From: Vibrio harveyi NBRC 15634 = ATCC 14126 = KCTC 12724
GTDB taxonomy: Bacteria; Pseudomonadota; Gammaproteobacteria; Enterobacterales; Vibrionaceae
Direction: 5' to 3'
Assembly (NCBI RefSeq): GCF_001591145.1
Contig: NZ_BCUF01000036.1
Location: forward strand, 1 to 61,377
Length of the DNA: 61,377 nucleotides
Part shown: positions 15,495 to 24,107 of the stretch, piece by piece
Layout of the letters: each line of letters begins with the position of its first letter
Numbering within the stretch: the first letter of the stretch is position 1
The notes under the pieces: generated by a model
The model's input: the letters and a program-made list of their open reading frames with translations, nothing else
Told to the model about the DNA's origin: nothing
Databases searched by the model: none
Position numbers and translations under genes: made by a program

Positions 15495-16514
15495 ATGTCT
15501 CTTATCGAAAATACCACCCAATTATCCCAGTCTGTTCCACTGCAAGAATCACTGACAATGTACGGTGTATTCGGCCTATTTACTTTGGTTTTAGTCGCTC
15601 TCGATATCTATCAGACTCGTGGCGGCTTGATTACCATGAAAAAAGCAATTGGTTGGAGCGTATTCTGGTTCTTATTAGCGTTTGTCTTTGCAGGCTCTAT
15701 CTATTTCTTTTGGGATTATTACGCGCCTCATAGCGTTTATACACACGAAAAAGCGACCATATCATTCTTAACTGGTTACTTGCTTGAGAAATCGTTAAGT
15801 GTCGATAACTTGTTTGTGTTCGCAATCATCTTTGCGCAATACAAGGTGCCAGAGCATTTGCGTCCACGCGCTCTATTGTGGGGTGTGATTGGTGCGTTAG
15901 TTCTACGTGCAATCATGATCGCAGTAGGTGCTCAATTACTTGCTCAATACCATTGGGTGCTTTACCTATTCGCAGCATTCCTAATTTGGACTGGTATTAA
16001 ACTGGCGCGAGATAAAGGCGAAGAAGAAGAGGTGAACCCATACCCTGAGCAGTTCATTCGTAAATTCTTACCAGTGACAGAAGAGTATCAAGGTAACCAC
16101 TTGATCTTGAAACAAGCAGGTAAGTGGGTTGCAACGCCAATGCTGATCGTTGTTGGTGTGATTGCAGTGATGGACGTGATGTTCGCACTGGATTCGATCC
16201 CTGCAATCTTTGCGGTAACGCGTGAACCGTTCTTGGTATTAGCAGCTAACGTGTTCGCTCTGCTTGGTTTACGTTCTCTGTACTTTGTACTGCAAGCAAT
16301 GTTGGACAAGTTTGTGTACCTAAAACCAGCGCTGTCAGTGATCATGATGTTCATTGGTGTGAAGATGCTACTGGTTGGTACGCAATACGAAATCCCAACG
16401 GTTTGGTCATTAACTTTCCTAGTGACAGTGATGACGACAGCGGTTATTGCTTCTATCTATAAGAACAAAGAAACCAATAGCTCTAGCGTTAAAATTACTA
16501 ATCAAAACTCTTAA
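15495..16514 (+). CDS. alx: TerC family integral membrane protein (Alx-like)
   Basis: About 339 residues with nine or so membrane helices. Key acidic motifs of the TerC family are present: EKSLSVDNLFVFAIIF and MDVMFALDSIPAIFAVTREP. Alx-type proteins export Mn2+ and help with alkaline stress in E. coli. ATG 15495 has GGGAGG four bases away, whereas the in-frame ATG 15471 lies inside the leader hairpin. The riboswitch-like leader supports a manganese or pH role. There is no clear terminator; 279 AT-rich bases follow. Confidence 0.92.
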   Translation: MSLIENTTQLSQSVPLQESLTMYGVFGLFTLVLVALDIYQTRGGLITMKKAIGWSVFWFLLAFVFAGSIYFFWDYYAPHSVYTHEKATISFLTGYLLEKSLSVDNLFVFAIIFAQYKVPEHLRPRALLWGVIGALVLRAIMIAVGAQLLAQYHWVLYLFAAFLIWTGIKLARDKGEEEEVNPYPEQFIRKFLPVTEEYQGNHLILKQAGKWVATPMLIVVGVIAVMDVMFALDSIPAIFAVTREPFLVLAANVFALLGLRSLYFVLQAMLDKFVYLKPALSVIMMFIGVKMLLVGTQYEIPTVWSLTFLVTVMTTAVIASIYKNKETNSSSVKITNQNS

Positions 16515-16717
16515 GTATTTTGTAAATTCAAAATCCTTTAAAAGAATATTTGGTTAATTAAATGTTGCAAATAAACTTGGGTTTACCTGTGTAAATCCAA
16601 GTTATTCAACTAAAGATTCGCTTTTTTGAATAAGTATGCGGTTAGTTGGATTTTGTATTCTTATGGTTTGTAACGGAATTGTTTTATAAGAAAAACTAAT
16701 CTGAATAACCAAATTTT

Positions 16718-16745
16718 GTCATTTTTTGCTCAGAGAAAAAATGAC
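16718..16745. repeat. Perfect 10-base inverted repeat upstream of small gene
   Basis: GTCATTTTTT and AAAAAATGAC are exact complements around an eight-base centre, ending 48 bases before the 63-residue gene. It could be an operator or a terminator-like hairpin at the leader. The rest of 16515-16717 is AT-rich and holds nothing I can name. Confidence 0.6.
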
Positions 16746-16793
16746 TAATATACGACCAACAAAACAATTTACTGCTTTTAAAGAGAGGCAATC

Positions 16794-16985
16794 ATGGCAC
16801 AAGCAATGCAAATGACAAATGTAGCTTTACCAACCTCTATGGATAAGAAGACCTACGCGGTTAACTTCAAAGGATTGATTGCTCACTTACTGGATATTCT
16901 TTTCGTAGATAACTCTGCACCTCGCAGCTACTACGCAGAAGACCTATCTGCACACATTCAGAAAGACATCGGTATGTACCGTTAA
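16794..16985 (+). CDS. Small protein with DUF1127-like C-terminus
   Basis: 63 residues with good ribosome site AGAGAGG six bases upstream and a strong terminator downstream, so an expressed monocistron. The middle contains a hydrophobic helix (KGLIAHLLDILFV). The end, LSAHIQKDIGMYR, closely resembles the closing motif of DUF1127/YjiS proteins (L-x-D/H-x-L/I-x-x-DIG). In other bacteria, DUF1127 small proteins can bind RNA and influence phosphate or carbon metabolism. The relation is by short motif only. Confidence 0.75.
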   Translation: MAQAMQMTNVALPTSMDKKTYAVNFKGLIAHLLDILFVDNSAPRSYYAEDLSAHIQKDIGMYR

Positions 16986-17007
16986 TCTGAATGGAAAGCG
17001 AATTCGA

Positions 17008-17035
17008 AATGCCGGCTTAATCGCCGGCATTTTTG
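17008..17035 (+). terminator. Rho-independent terminator
   Basis: ATGCCGGC and GCCGGCAT pair around a six-base loop, followed by T5. Confidence 0.85.
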
Positions 17036-17122
17036 TATCTGAAATCGCTACACCTAAGACCGCATTGAAAGCTATCTCTTGCTCGTACGGTCATAGTCAG
17101 TATCAAAGAAAAGGAGCTGCCT

Positions 17123-17821
17123 ATGATTAACGCGATTGCACTTGCTGCTATTACCAGTCTTTCTGCATCACAAAGTTGGGTTCATGAAGGACAGCCCGCA
17201 CAAGTGATAGAGCTATTTACTTCAGAAGGCTGTTCAAGTTGCCCACCTGCAGACAAATACCTTTCTACGTTTCAATCCAGCCCTGATTTGTGGGAAAAGT
17301 ACATTCCTGTCGCATACCACGTTGATTATTGGGACTATCTTGGTTGGAAAGACAAATTTGCAAAGCCTGAATTCTCTCAGCTGCAACGTTTGTATCGCGC
17401 TTATGGCGCGGTAGGGAGTGTCTATACTCCAGCATTTGTCGTTGATAGGGAAGAATGGCGCGGCTTTTTTAATTGGCGCAAGCGCGTATTACCCAGCAAC
17501 GACAACGTAAAAGCCCAATCATTGACACTAGAGCGCTCTGGCAACCAATTCTCTTTACGGTTTGAAGAGAAAGGCTCGTATGATGCAACGATTGTGTTTC
17601 TCTCAAGTAATGAAACCACACCAGTTAAGCGCGGTGAAAACCGAGGGAAAGTACTAGAACATAATTTCGTTGCATTGGAGAAACAACAAGGGCGCTCAAA
17701 GAGTGGAGAGTGGACGTTTAAGCTCAATCAGCCCATCAACAACATTGATGCTGTTGCGGCGTGGGTGACTGAGCCAGGGACTTTTAATCGTGTGCAGACT
17801 GTCGCGGGTGAGATTCGATAA
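17123..17821 (+). CDS. DUF1223 family protein (thioredoxin-like, secreted)
   Basis: 232 residues. A weak Sec-type leader is followed by VIELFTSEGCSSCPPADKYL, the CxxC motif and flanking residues characteristic of DUF1223. The fold is thioredoxin-like, but no redox partner is known. YHVDYWDYLGWKDKFA and GSVYTPAFVVD blocks also fit. AAAGGAG precedes the start. It converges on the homocysteine methyltransferase gene with only five bases between the two stops. Confidence 0.88.
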   Translation: MINAIALAAITSLSASQSWVHEGQPAQVIELFTSEGCSSCPPADKYLSTFQSSPDLWEKYIPVAYHVDYWDYLGWKDKFAKPEFSQLQRLYRAYGAVGSVYTPAFVVDREEWRGFFNWRKRVLPSNDNVKAQSLTLERSGNQFSLRFEEKGSYDATIVFLSSNETTPVKRGENRGKVLEHNFVALEKQQGRSKSGEWTFKLNQPINNIDAVAAWVTEPGTFNRVQTVAGEIR

Positions 17822-17826
17822 ATGAA

Positions 17827-18744
17827 CTAAAGGGATGCCTTCCAATCCGAAAGCGCTTTGATGTGTTCTGGTCCAATACCGCAGCACCCACCTATAATGG
17901 TTGCCCCGCACCGATGCCATTTTTGTGCAAAAGTTAAGTACTCTTTTGGTGAGAGTTCTCGCATCGCTTGTAATGCGCTGTTGGCTTCGTGATTAGATTT
18001 GATTGCGGTGAAGTTGTTCGCGTAAACCCCAATTTCAATATCTAGCTTGTGTTGGTCTAAAACTGCTTTGGTATCACTGACCGCTTTTGCCATTACTTCA
18101 GGTACCGAGCAGTTAAAGTAAACGCTGATGGTATTGGTGTTGTCAGCACTTTGTGCAATATGCTCAATGGCTTGGATAACGGTTTCTCCAGAGCGCAACA
18201 ACGCGGTTTCCAATGAGTCATCACTTAAAGAAAAGGCATACGCAGTAGGTTTGGTGCTGCTTGTGAAGACTCTTTGTAAACACTTTAGCTCCTCTAAACT
18301 GCATATGGTCTCCGCTAGCCAAAGGTCTACATAATCTTCTTGAGCTTCAAACAAAGTCTTGGAAATGATTTCACCTAATTTGGGTTCGAACAGATCTGGT
18401 CGATAACTACCAAACGCTGGTGGCATACAACCAGCTACTAGAACGCGTTCCGGTGACTTATCTACACATTCACGAGCAATTTGGGCTGCAAAGCGTGCTA
18501 GTTCACTACCTTGTTGTTCGTAAAGTTCTTGTCCCAGATGGAATGGTACACAAGCATAGCTGTTGGTAATGATGATCTCTGCGCCAGCGTGGATAAAGTT
18601 GTTATGCGCTTGGTAAACGAATTCTGGCGATTCAATCAGTGTTTGTGCGCTCCAAAGTGGTTGAGAGAATGGGGCTCCCATGCGTTTCAGCTCTCTTCCC
18701 ATACCGCCGTCAAGGATGGTTAACTTTTTCATACTACAGTCCAT
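17827..18744 (-). CDS. Homocysteine S-methyltransferase family protein
   Basis: 305 residues, a TIM-barrel methyltransferase of the MmuM type without the B12-binding parts of MetH. It moves a methyl group from S-methylmethionine or S-adenosylmethionine to homocysteine. The zinc-binding cysteines are visible in VAGCMPP-type and GGCCGIGPEHI segments (the last near residues 287-297). The N-terminus LTILDGGMGRELKR is typical. AAGGA lies nine bases before the ATG at 18744; MKKLTIL from 18732 is an alternative. The gene stands alone. Confidence 0.85.
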   Translation of the reverse strand: MDCSMKKLTILDGGMGRELKRMGAPFSQPLWSAQTLIESPEFVYQAHNNFIHAGAEIIITNSYACVPFHLGQELYEQQGSELARFAAQIARECVDKSPERVLVAGCMPPAFGSYRPDLFEPKLGEIISKTLFEAQEDYVDLWLAETICSLEELKCLQRVFTSSTKPTAYAFSLSDDSLETALLRSGETVIQAIEHIAQSADNTNTISVYFNCSVPEVMAKAVSDTKAVLDQHKLDIEIGVYANNFTAIKSNHEANSALQAMRELSPKEYLTFAQKWHRCGATIIGGCCGIGPEHIKALSDWKASL

Positions 18745-18878
18745 CTTAATTCTTCCTTGTTGAACCTTAAATGAAAATGGCTATGAGCGAAAGTGACGAG
18801 CGGAAAAGGATAGGTCGTGTAGGTGGGTAGTAAGTAGTGAGCTAGATAAGACAAAAGGTGCAGGACTGCAGAAACGAA

Positions 18879-18906
18879 AACGGGGTTCCAACTGGAACCC
18901 CGTTCA
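18879..18906 (-). terminator. Terminator of phnA-like gene
   Basis: ACGGGGTTCCA and TGGAACCCCGT form an 11-pair stem; on the minus strand it is followed by TTTTC. Confidence 0.75.
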
Positions 18907-18926
18907 ATTCGAAAGTAATGTTGGGA

Positions 18927-19484
18927 TTACTTCTTACGGCAGTACTCAGCGATCACGTACATTGACTGACCACCGTTTGCCTTACCTGAAACAAGTTTAG
19001 GATCATCACCAAGGCTGATACCGCGAATAACAGTACCTTGTTTGATTACTTGGTTTGTACCTTTAACTGGTAGGTCTTTGATTACTGTTACATCGTCACC
19101 TTTCTTAAGTTCAGTGCCGTTGCAGTCAACAGTTTTATCGTCAGCAGACATACCTTTCATTGCCCAGTTCATTTGCTCTTCTTCCATGTACATCATGTCA
19201 AGAGCATCTTGAGCCCAGCTTTCTGTGTTTAGGCGAGTAAGTTGGCGCCATGCAGTTACTTGTACTGCAGGAACCTGACTCCACATGCTGTCGTTCAAGC
19301 AGCGCCAGTGGTTAATGTCTTTAGGGTCTTCGATCTCACCATGACACTTATCACAAACCATGATAGCAGTATCAACCGTTACGTTGCCGTGTGGTGGCAC
19401 AGCGTAAGCAGTTAGTTGAGTTTCAGAAGAACACAGTTCACATTTTGACTCGCAGCGAGCAAGCAGAGTAGCTTCGATAGACAT
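18927..19484 (-). CDS. PhnA/YjdM family zinc-ribbon protein
   Basis: 185 residues. The N-terminal zinc ribbon has CESKCELC and CDKCHGEIE. A C-terminal SH3-like PhnA domain carries DCNGTELKKGDDVTVIKDLPVKG and KQGTVIRGI. The name comes from an old link to alkylphosphonate use, but in most bacteria the protein is not part of a phn operon and its role is unsettled. That is also the case here, with no phosphonate genes in view. It is longer than E. coli YjdM (111 residues) through the middle segment after the zinc ribbon. Confidence 0.88.
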   Translation of the reverse strand: MSIEATLLARCESKCELCSSETQLTAYAVPPHGNVTVDTAIMVCDKCHGEIEDPKDINHWRCLNDSMWSQVPAVQVTAWRQLTRLNTESWAQDALDMMYMEEEQMNWAMKGMSADDKTVDCNGTELKKGDDVTVIKDLPVKGTNQVIKQGTVIRGISLGDDPKLVSGKANGGQSMYVIAEYCRKK

Positions 19485-19721
19485 AAGGACTCACCTTAGT
19501 AATGTTTTTTGGTGGCGGTATTATCCACTTTATCCTGAGAAATAAAAGGGTGTTAGAGAATTAAAGGCGAGATTTTACAATATTCCAACCTGAAAGGAGT
19601 GAAGATGTAAAATATTGGCTAAACAAATAATATCTAGAATATAAATAAGGGTGTTGATTGTTTTGAATGATGAATCAGTTGCATTGATGAATGTTATCGA
19701 TGGTAGGGAGATTGATTGAAA

Positions 19722-19746
19722 ATGCCCCCTGACTTGACAGGAGGCA
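19722..19746 (-). terminator. Probable terminator of small lipoprotein gene
   Basis: TGCCCCCTG and CAGGAGGCA pair with one wobble; on the minus strand the stem is followed by ATTTTC. Confidence 0.55.
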
Positions 19747-19752
19747 AAGGAT

Positions 19753-19962
19753 CTAACGTTCGATAATTTGTACGATTTGGTCTTGTGAGATACTCATTTC
19801 TTTGCCATCCACGTCTTCATACTCGTACATGCCAGTATCTTCATTGAGATCTGGTTTGCCATACGAGGTGATGATTTTCCCTTCATTCGTTGACATAAGA
19901 TATTGGCTGCTGCCGCAAGCGGCAAGAAGTAGTGCAGTGGCAATCACGGTCAATACGCGCAT
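19753..19962 (-). CDS. YgdI/YgdR family small lipoprotein
   Basis: About 69 residues. The leader MRVLTVIATALLLAACGSSQ ends in a lipobox (LAAC), so it is lipid-anchored. The mature part, TNEGKIITSYGKPDLNEDTG then YEDVDGKEMSISQDQIVQI, has the small SH3-like pattern of YgdI/YgdR (DUF903) proteins. ATG at 19962 is chosen over 19983 because the lipoprotein signal starts there and AAGGAAAA lies upstream. Function is unknown; such lipoproteins reach the inner or outer membrane. Confidence 0.85.
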   Translation of the reverse strand: MRVLTVIATALLLAACGSSQYLMSTNEGKIITSYGKPDLNEDTGMYEYEDVDGKEMSISQDQIVQIIER

Positions 19963-20054
19963 AGAGTTTTCCTTTTCAAACAAGTGAGTTAGACAAAGAC
20001 ATCGTTTTAACTATAGCAGAGGAAACTATGAGTGGGTCTGAAAGGCATAGAAAC

Positions 20055-20081
20055 AAAAAAGCCCAGTAGAAACTGGGCTTT
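20055..20081 (-). terminator. Terminator of the fadL-volA operon
   Basis: AAAGCCCAGT and ACTGGGCTTT pair, followed by a T run on the minus strand. Confidence 0.8.
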
Positions 20082-20097
20082 GAGGGGATGTACAAGA

Positions 20098-22542
20098 TTA
20101 TTTTAGTACTGTCGCATTACTTACTTTGCTTAGTGCATCATCCACTACAAAATCAGCATTCTCAGCCTGCATTTCTGCGTGGTGAGGAAGGTCTGCCAAC
20201 GTACCTGCCGGAGAGGCAAACGTGCTGTGTGATGCCGTTGCGTTAAATTGGACGAAGCTTGCTGTTGCATTCACAGCAGTGTCTGAGCTGTTAACCGTTT
20301 TCAAGCCTAGCTTCTTCGCAAGTGGCTCGGTACCTGCAAATGGCGCATTAGGTACGTTGTTTGGAACGGTTGCATCACCATCTACTTCTGTCATGAAGAA
20401 TGGTGTTGATAACGAACCAGTCTTCATAAGATCAGCAGCATTTGTGAACGGGTCAACGGTATCAAGTGTTGTTTGCGCAGCATAGATAAAGCTAGAGAAA
20501 CCAGCGTTTAATTGAGCCAGAGCTTCAGGGCTTGCGCCTTTCTCAAACGTTTCGTAACACACTTTATCGCTAAGTTCTGCACAAGATGCATCTGCATAAC
20601 TCGCATAGTCTGCGGACGCCGCGTACGCTAGGTTATGTTTGATTTGCGGACCAAAGTTGGAAGAACCAAGCAGTAAGTTACCGATTTGACCACCAGAGTT
20701 TTGGATAGATGCACTACTGAAGTTGTACAACGCATCTGCTGATACTGAGCCCAGAGAGTTGTTTGCTGCTGCAACGACTGACGTACCAACGATGCCTCCT
20801 AATGAGTGACCAAGCATCTTAACTTTTGAGCCAGTTGCTGGGTTAAACCCTTTAAGTGGGCTATTCGCAAGAAGACCCGCTTGAGCAGAAACCACAAGAC
20901 TTGCGCGAAGACCTAATACGTCAAGGACACTTTGGCGAAGGTTATCACGCGCTACTGCCAAGTTAGACAAGTTCAAATATGCTAACACGTTTGAATTTGC
21001 AGAACGTTGGTCATCCAAGCTACGAGTGCCATGAATTGGTAAGTCGATAGCGATCACCGCTACGCCAGCTTTAACCATGTTAAAGGCAAAAGCGTAAGCA
21101 TTTTCTTTTGCTGAAGTAATACCATGTTGATAAATCACAACGTTGGTCGGCGTGCCAGTTTCTGGAGTGAACAACAGGAACTCGACATCTTCTAGAGACT
21201 TAACCGCTGGCACTGGTGAGTATCGAGTGATCACTCGGTCACTATCCAATGGAGTGCCGTCAGATAGTTTTAGATTGGCGCCAACAAGCTTTAGCTGCTC
21301 AGTAGGATCAGTAGCGAGCTTGCTCACATCAACAGGGTCATTTGCAAATTCACCACTAGACAACTGCTGAATTATGCCTGCTTGTTCATCTTTGTTTGAT
21401 AAGGCGGCTTGCAGTTTCACAAGGCTTGGCATTGCTGAAACCATTGGCTGCATGTTCCAGTCAGCACCTTTCTCTAGATAGTAAGGTAGTCTCACCACAC
21501 CCTGAGTTACGTTGACTGAAACACCGGCATTCGCGTAAAGCCCTTTTATTGCGGTCTTTGTTGAGTCTAAGTCACTGATGTATTTGTTGAAGTCTTCATC
21601 TGCGTCTAACGCAGTAATGAAGTCTTGAGTCGCACCCAATGACATCGTGTATGCAGTCGCAAGGTCGACCGAACCTGGGTTAGTGTCATTCTTGTAAACC
21701 GTGTTGAGCGTGTTTGCACCGGTAGCAAAACCGGTTGCGGTTACGCCTTTCACTGCTGCAAGTGTGTCACCTACCGACTGTGTGCTAAACCATGACGAGT
21801 AGATGATGTCTGAAGGTACAACGTTTAGTAAGCCAGATTGAGTAGCAAGACCAAAGATTCCTTCAACCGCCGTTGTTGCAGCTTGTAGAGAAGCAAGATC
21901 ACCAGATTCGTATACGACTTCTTTCGATTTTGCCGTTGCGTAACTACCGGATGTACCGATTGCGTCACCATTTACATCTTTTACTGCTTGAGTCACTGCA
22001 AAAATGTATTCGCTTGATTCATCGAATGAGTCTGCGAATTGGATGTAAAGACTCTTACCACTTGATACGACTTGGAAGTCTGCATCAGCAGTTGCGCCAT
22101 CTTGGATCTTTAAAACTTTTTCGATTGGGTTTGTCTTACCATCCCAATCGGTGATGCGTTGATTTAGCTTAATAACGCTAATACCCGACGTTACTAAACC
22201 ATCAGCGAAGCCTGCACCGTTGAAATTCAGAACGATTGGCATTGATGTTGACCAACCATCCATGGTGTTCATGGCGGCGCGAGGGTTGGTTAGCGCATCA
22301 TCACCACCAGTCGGCAGACCGAGCGTGCCATCTGTTTTATCCATTAGCAAGTAAGAAGGCGCTGGTACATCAGCATTCGAACCTTGAACCGTGAAACTAA
22401 CCGACGTGTTACGATCAAGTAGTGCCTGAACCGCAGGTTCAAACGTTGCGGTATCTGAAGTGCCTGAGCTAGAAGTGTCGTCACCACAACCTGCAAGTAG
22501 GATTGCAGAACAAAGCAGTGATAATTTAAACGTATGTTTCAT
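20098..22542 (-). CDS. volA: VolA-like surface lysophospholipase (Pla-1/cef family lipase)
   Basis: 814-residue lipoprotein. The signal ends in LAGC with lipidated Cys19, followed by a Ser/Thr/Asp-rich tether. The alpha/beta hydrolase part lies in the second half: an oxyanion-type YQHGITSAKENAY near 471-483 and the nucleophile elbow GHSLGG at 578-583 (Ser580). A histidine near the C-terminus (ATASHSTFASP) is the likely triad member. In V. cholerae, VolA is an outer-membrane lysophospholipase A encoded next to fadL, which lets the cell use host lysophosphatidylcholine. The same pairing here, 22 bases after the fadL-like gene, strongly supports the call. Confidence 0.9.
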   Translation of the reverse strand: MKHTFKLSLLCSAILLAGCGDDTSSSGTSDTATFEPAVQALLDRNTSVSFTVQGSNADVPAPSYLLMDKTDGTLGLPTGGDDALTNPRAAMNTMDGWSTSMPIVLNFNGAGFADGLVTSGISVIKLNQRITDWDGKTNPIEKVLKIQDGATADADFQVVSSGKSLYIQFADSFDESSEYIFAVTQAVKDVNGDAIGTSGSYATAKSKEVVYESGDLASLQAATTAVEGIFGLATQSGLLNVVPSDIIYSSWFSTQSVGDTLAAVKGVTATGFATGANTLNTVYKNDTNPGSVDLATAYTMSLGATQDFITALDADEDFNKYISDLDSTKTAIKGLYANAGVSVNVTQGVVRLPYYLEKGADWNMQPMVSAMPSLVKLQAALSNKDEQAGIIQQLSSGEFANDPVDVSKLATDPTEQLKLVGANLKLSDGTPLDSDRVITRYSPVPAVKSLEDVEFLLFTPETGTPTNVVIYQHGITSAKENAYAFAFNMVKAGVAVIAIDLPIHGTRSLDDQRSANSNVLAYLNLSNLAVARDNLRQSVLDVLGLRASLVVSAQAGLLANSPLKGFNPATGSKVKMLGHSLGGIVGTSVVAAANNSLGSVSADALYNFSSASIQNSGGQIGNLLLGSSNFGPQIKHNLAYAASADYASYADASCAELSDKVCYETFEKGASPEALAQLNAGFSSFIYAAQTTLDTVDPFTNAADLMKTGSLSTPFFMTEVDGDATVPNNVPNAPFAGTEPLAKKLGLKTVNSSDTAVNATASFVQFNATASHSTFASPAGTLADLPHHAEMQAENADFVVDDALSKVSNATVLK

Positions 22543-22564
22543 TGGTTTACTCCGTTAATCCTGA

Positions 22565-23815
22565 TTATTTGAAGGTGTAGTTCATCTGTACAGCACTGAT
22601 GTAAGCCGTACCTTCTGAATCAAATGTGATCTCTTGATCTGCTGCGTTTGTTTCAGTGAACGAGCCAGACTTACTCTTAACAAAGGCAAAACCAGCATCG
22701 AAGCTTAAGTTTTCTTGCATTACATAAGTCACACCCGCGCTGTACCAGAAACGGTCGCTATCAGGAATACTCAACGTCGCTTTACCCGCTTGTTCGTCAA
22801 ATGCGATACCAGCGCGTAATGTCCATTGATTGTTCAGAGTATATGTACCACCGAAAGAGTAGCGGTTATTGTCTTCGTATTTCTCAGGTTTAAAGAAACA
22901 TTGACCAGCGGTGCCGTCGTTACATTGTGGGCTCGTCGCTTTTAGTTCTTTAAATGTGCTCCAATCTGTTTGCTGCCAACCGTAGTGGATAGCCCACTTG
23001 TCGTTTAGTTGGTGGAATGCAGATAGTTCGATGATAGAAGGAAGCGAAATTTGTAGTCGACCATCGACTTTTGGTGCCGTTGCGATGCCAGAGTCATAGC
23101 TACTGAACTCACCATTGTCGAAGTCTAAATCCACTTTAGAGCGATAGCCGAAACCAAAGCGGTTATTTTCGTTGTACTCATATAGCGCACCGATGTTCCA
23201 GCCCCAGGCAAACGTATCGCCTTCCATACCTATTAGGTTGTCAGACTTTTTACTACCAGGACCAAATAGGGGAGCTAGGGCACCTTTATGACGAGTCAAT
23301 TCCGCTTGCGCGTAGACAAGGTTAATACCACCACCAACACTGAATTGTTCATTGATGCGGTAAGCAATGTTAGGGTTGATATTTACAGACAGCAAAGAAG
23401 TATCGCCTGCCATATCACCGGCAGAGATATCATTCGGGTAGTCAGTGGCAACACCGTAGGTTGTGAACATACCAAGACCCCAAGCCCATTGATCGTTAAT
23501 AGGGCTAATGTAGTAGCCAGCAGGAACGATTTGCAGCGGAGCTACGTCTTTTGCATGTTCTTTATGGTAAGTGTCGTAGACGTTAACTTCAGGATCGACG
23601 ATGGATAGCGCACCTGAAAACTGAGCTTCTTTAAAAAGTGTCATCGCAGCCGGGTTACGCGCTAAAACGCTTGCGTTATCCGCAACCGCGCCTTCACCTG
23701 AAAATGCTCTACCAAGACCAGATGCCGAGTGTTCAGCAACCTGAAAGCCCGCAGATTGGGCATTACACGCAAACAATATTGAAATTGTAAGCAGAGAGCA
23801 GTGCTTCTTGTTCAT
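22565..23815 (-). CDS. fadL: FadL family outer-membrane long-chain fatty acid transporter
   Basis: 416 residues with a Sec signal (cleavage after QSA) and the typical N-terminal hatch sequence GFQVAEHSASGLGRAFSGEGAVADNASVLARNPAAM (positions about 23-58). This includes the NPA motif. The rest alternates as a 14-strand barrel and ends in an aromatic residue (NYTFK). It imports free fatty acids released by the lipase encoded directly downstream. A FadR-like site sits about 225 bases upstream. The spacing and orientation match the V. cholerae fadL-volA locus. Confidence 0.93.
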   Translation of the reverse strand: MNKKHCSLLTISILFACNAQSAGFQVAEHSASGLGRAFSGEGAVADNASVLARNPAAMTLFKEAQFSGALSIVDPEVNVYDTYHKEHAKDVAPLQIVPAGYYISPINDQWAWGLGMFTTYGVATDYPNDISAGDMAGDTSLLSVNINPNIAYRINEQFSVGGGINLVYAQAELTRHKGALAPLFGPGSKKSDNLIGMEGDTFAWGWNIGALYEYNENNRFGFGYRSKVDLDFDNGEFSSYDSGIATAPKVDGRLQISLPSIIELSAFHQLNDKWAIHYGWQQTDWSTFKELKATSPQCNDGTAGQCFFKPEKYEDNNRYSFGGTYTLNNQWTLRAGIAFDEQAGKATLSIPDSDRFWYSAGVTYVMQENLSFDAGFAFVKSKSGSFTETNAADQEITFDSEGTAYISAVQMNYTFK

Positions 23816-24040
23816 CCTTGACCCTCCTAGGGTGTCATTATGTTAGACCGAAGTCTTTGTATTTGTTGTATGCCTTTTACACCAGTTGCTGTCGGTTAGA
23901 ATTACAACTGCAATGTAAATATAATGTTAATTGTATGTTTATTATCTTGTCAAAGATTAGACGTATATTGCGTTTTAAATTTGATGCATAGGTCAAACAG
24001 CAATTAATAAGGTCATGTATTATGGTGATATTTTTATAGC

Positions 24041-24057
24041 AAATGGTACGACCAGAC
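24041..24057. promoter_or_regulatory. FadR-like operator
   Basis: AAATGGTACGACCAGAC matches the FadR pattern TGGTCNGACCAG except for one base (A for C) in the core. It lies between the fadL-volA operon and the M50 protease gene and could act on either. The remaining 23816-24040 region is AT-rich and has no other clear feature. Confidence 0.5.
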
Positions 24058-24107
24058 TTGTTTTGTAAATCTTATGGTTAATCGCTAACCAAACACCTGT
24101 TGTTAAC

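Noticed and set aside
18927..19484. PhnA as evidence of phosphonate use
   Set aside because: No phn transport or C-P lyase genes are nearby, and the family name is historical.
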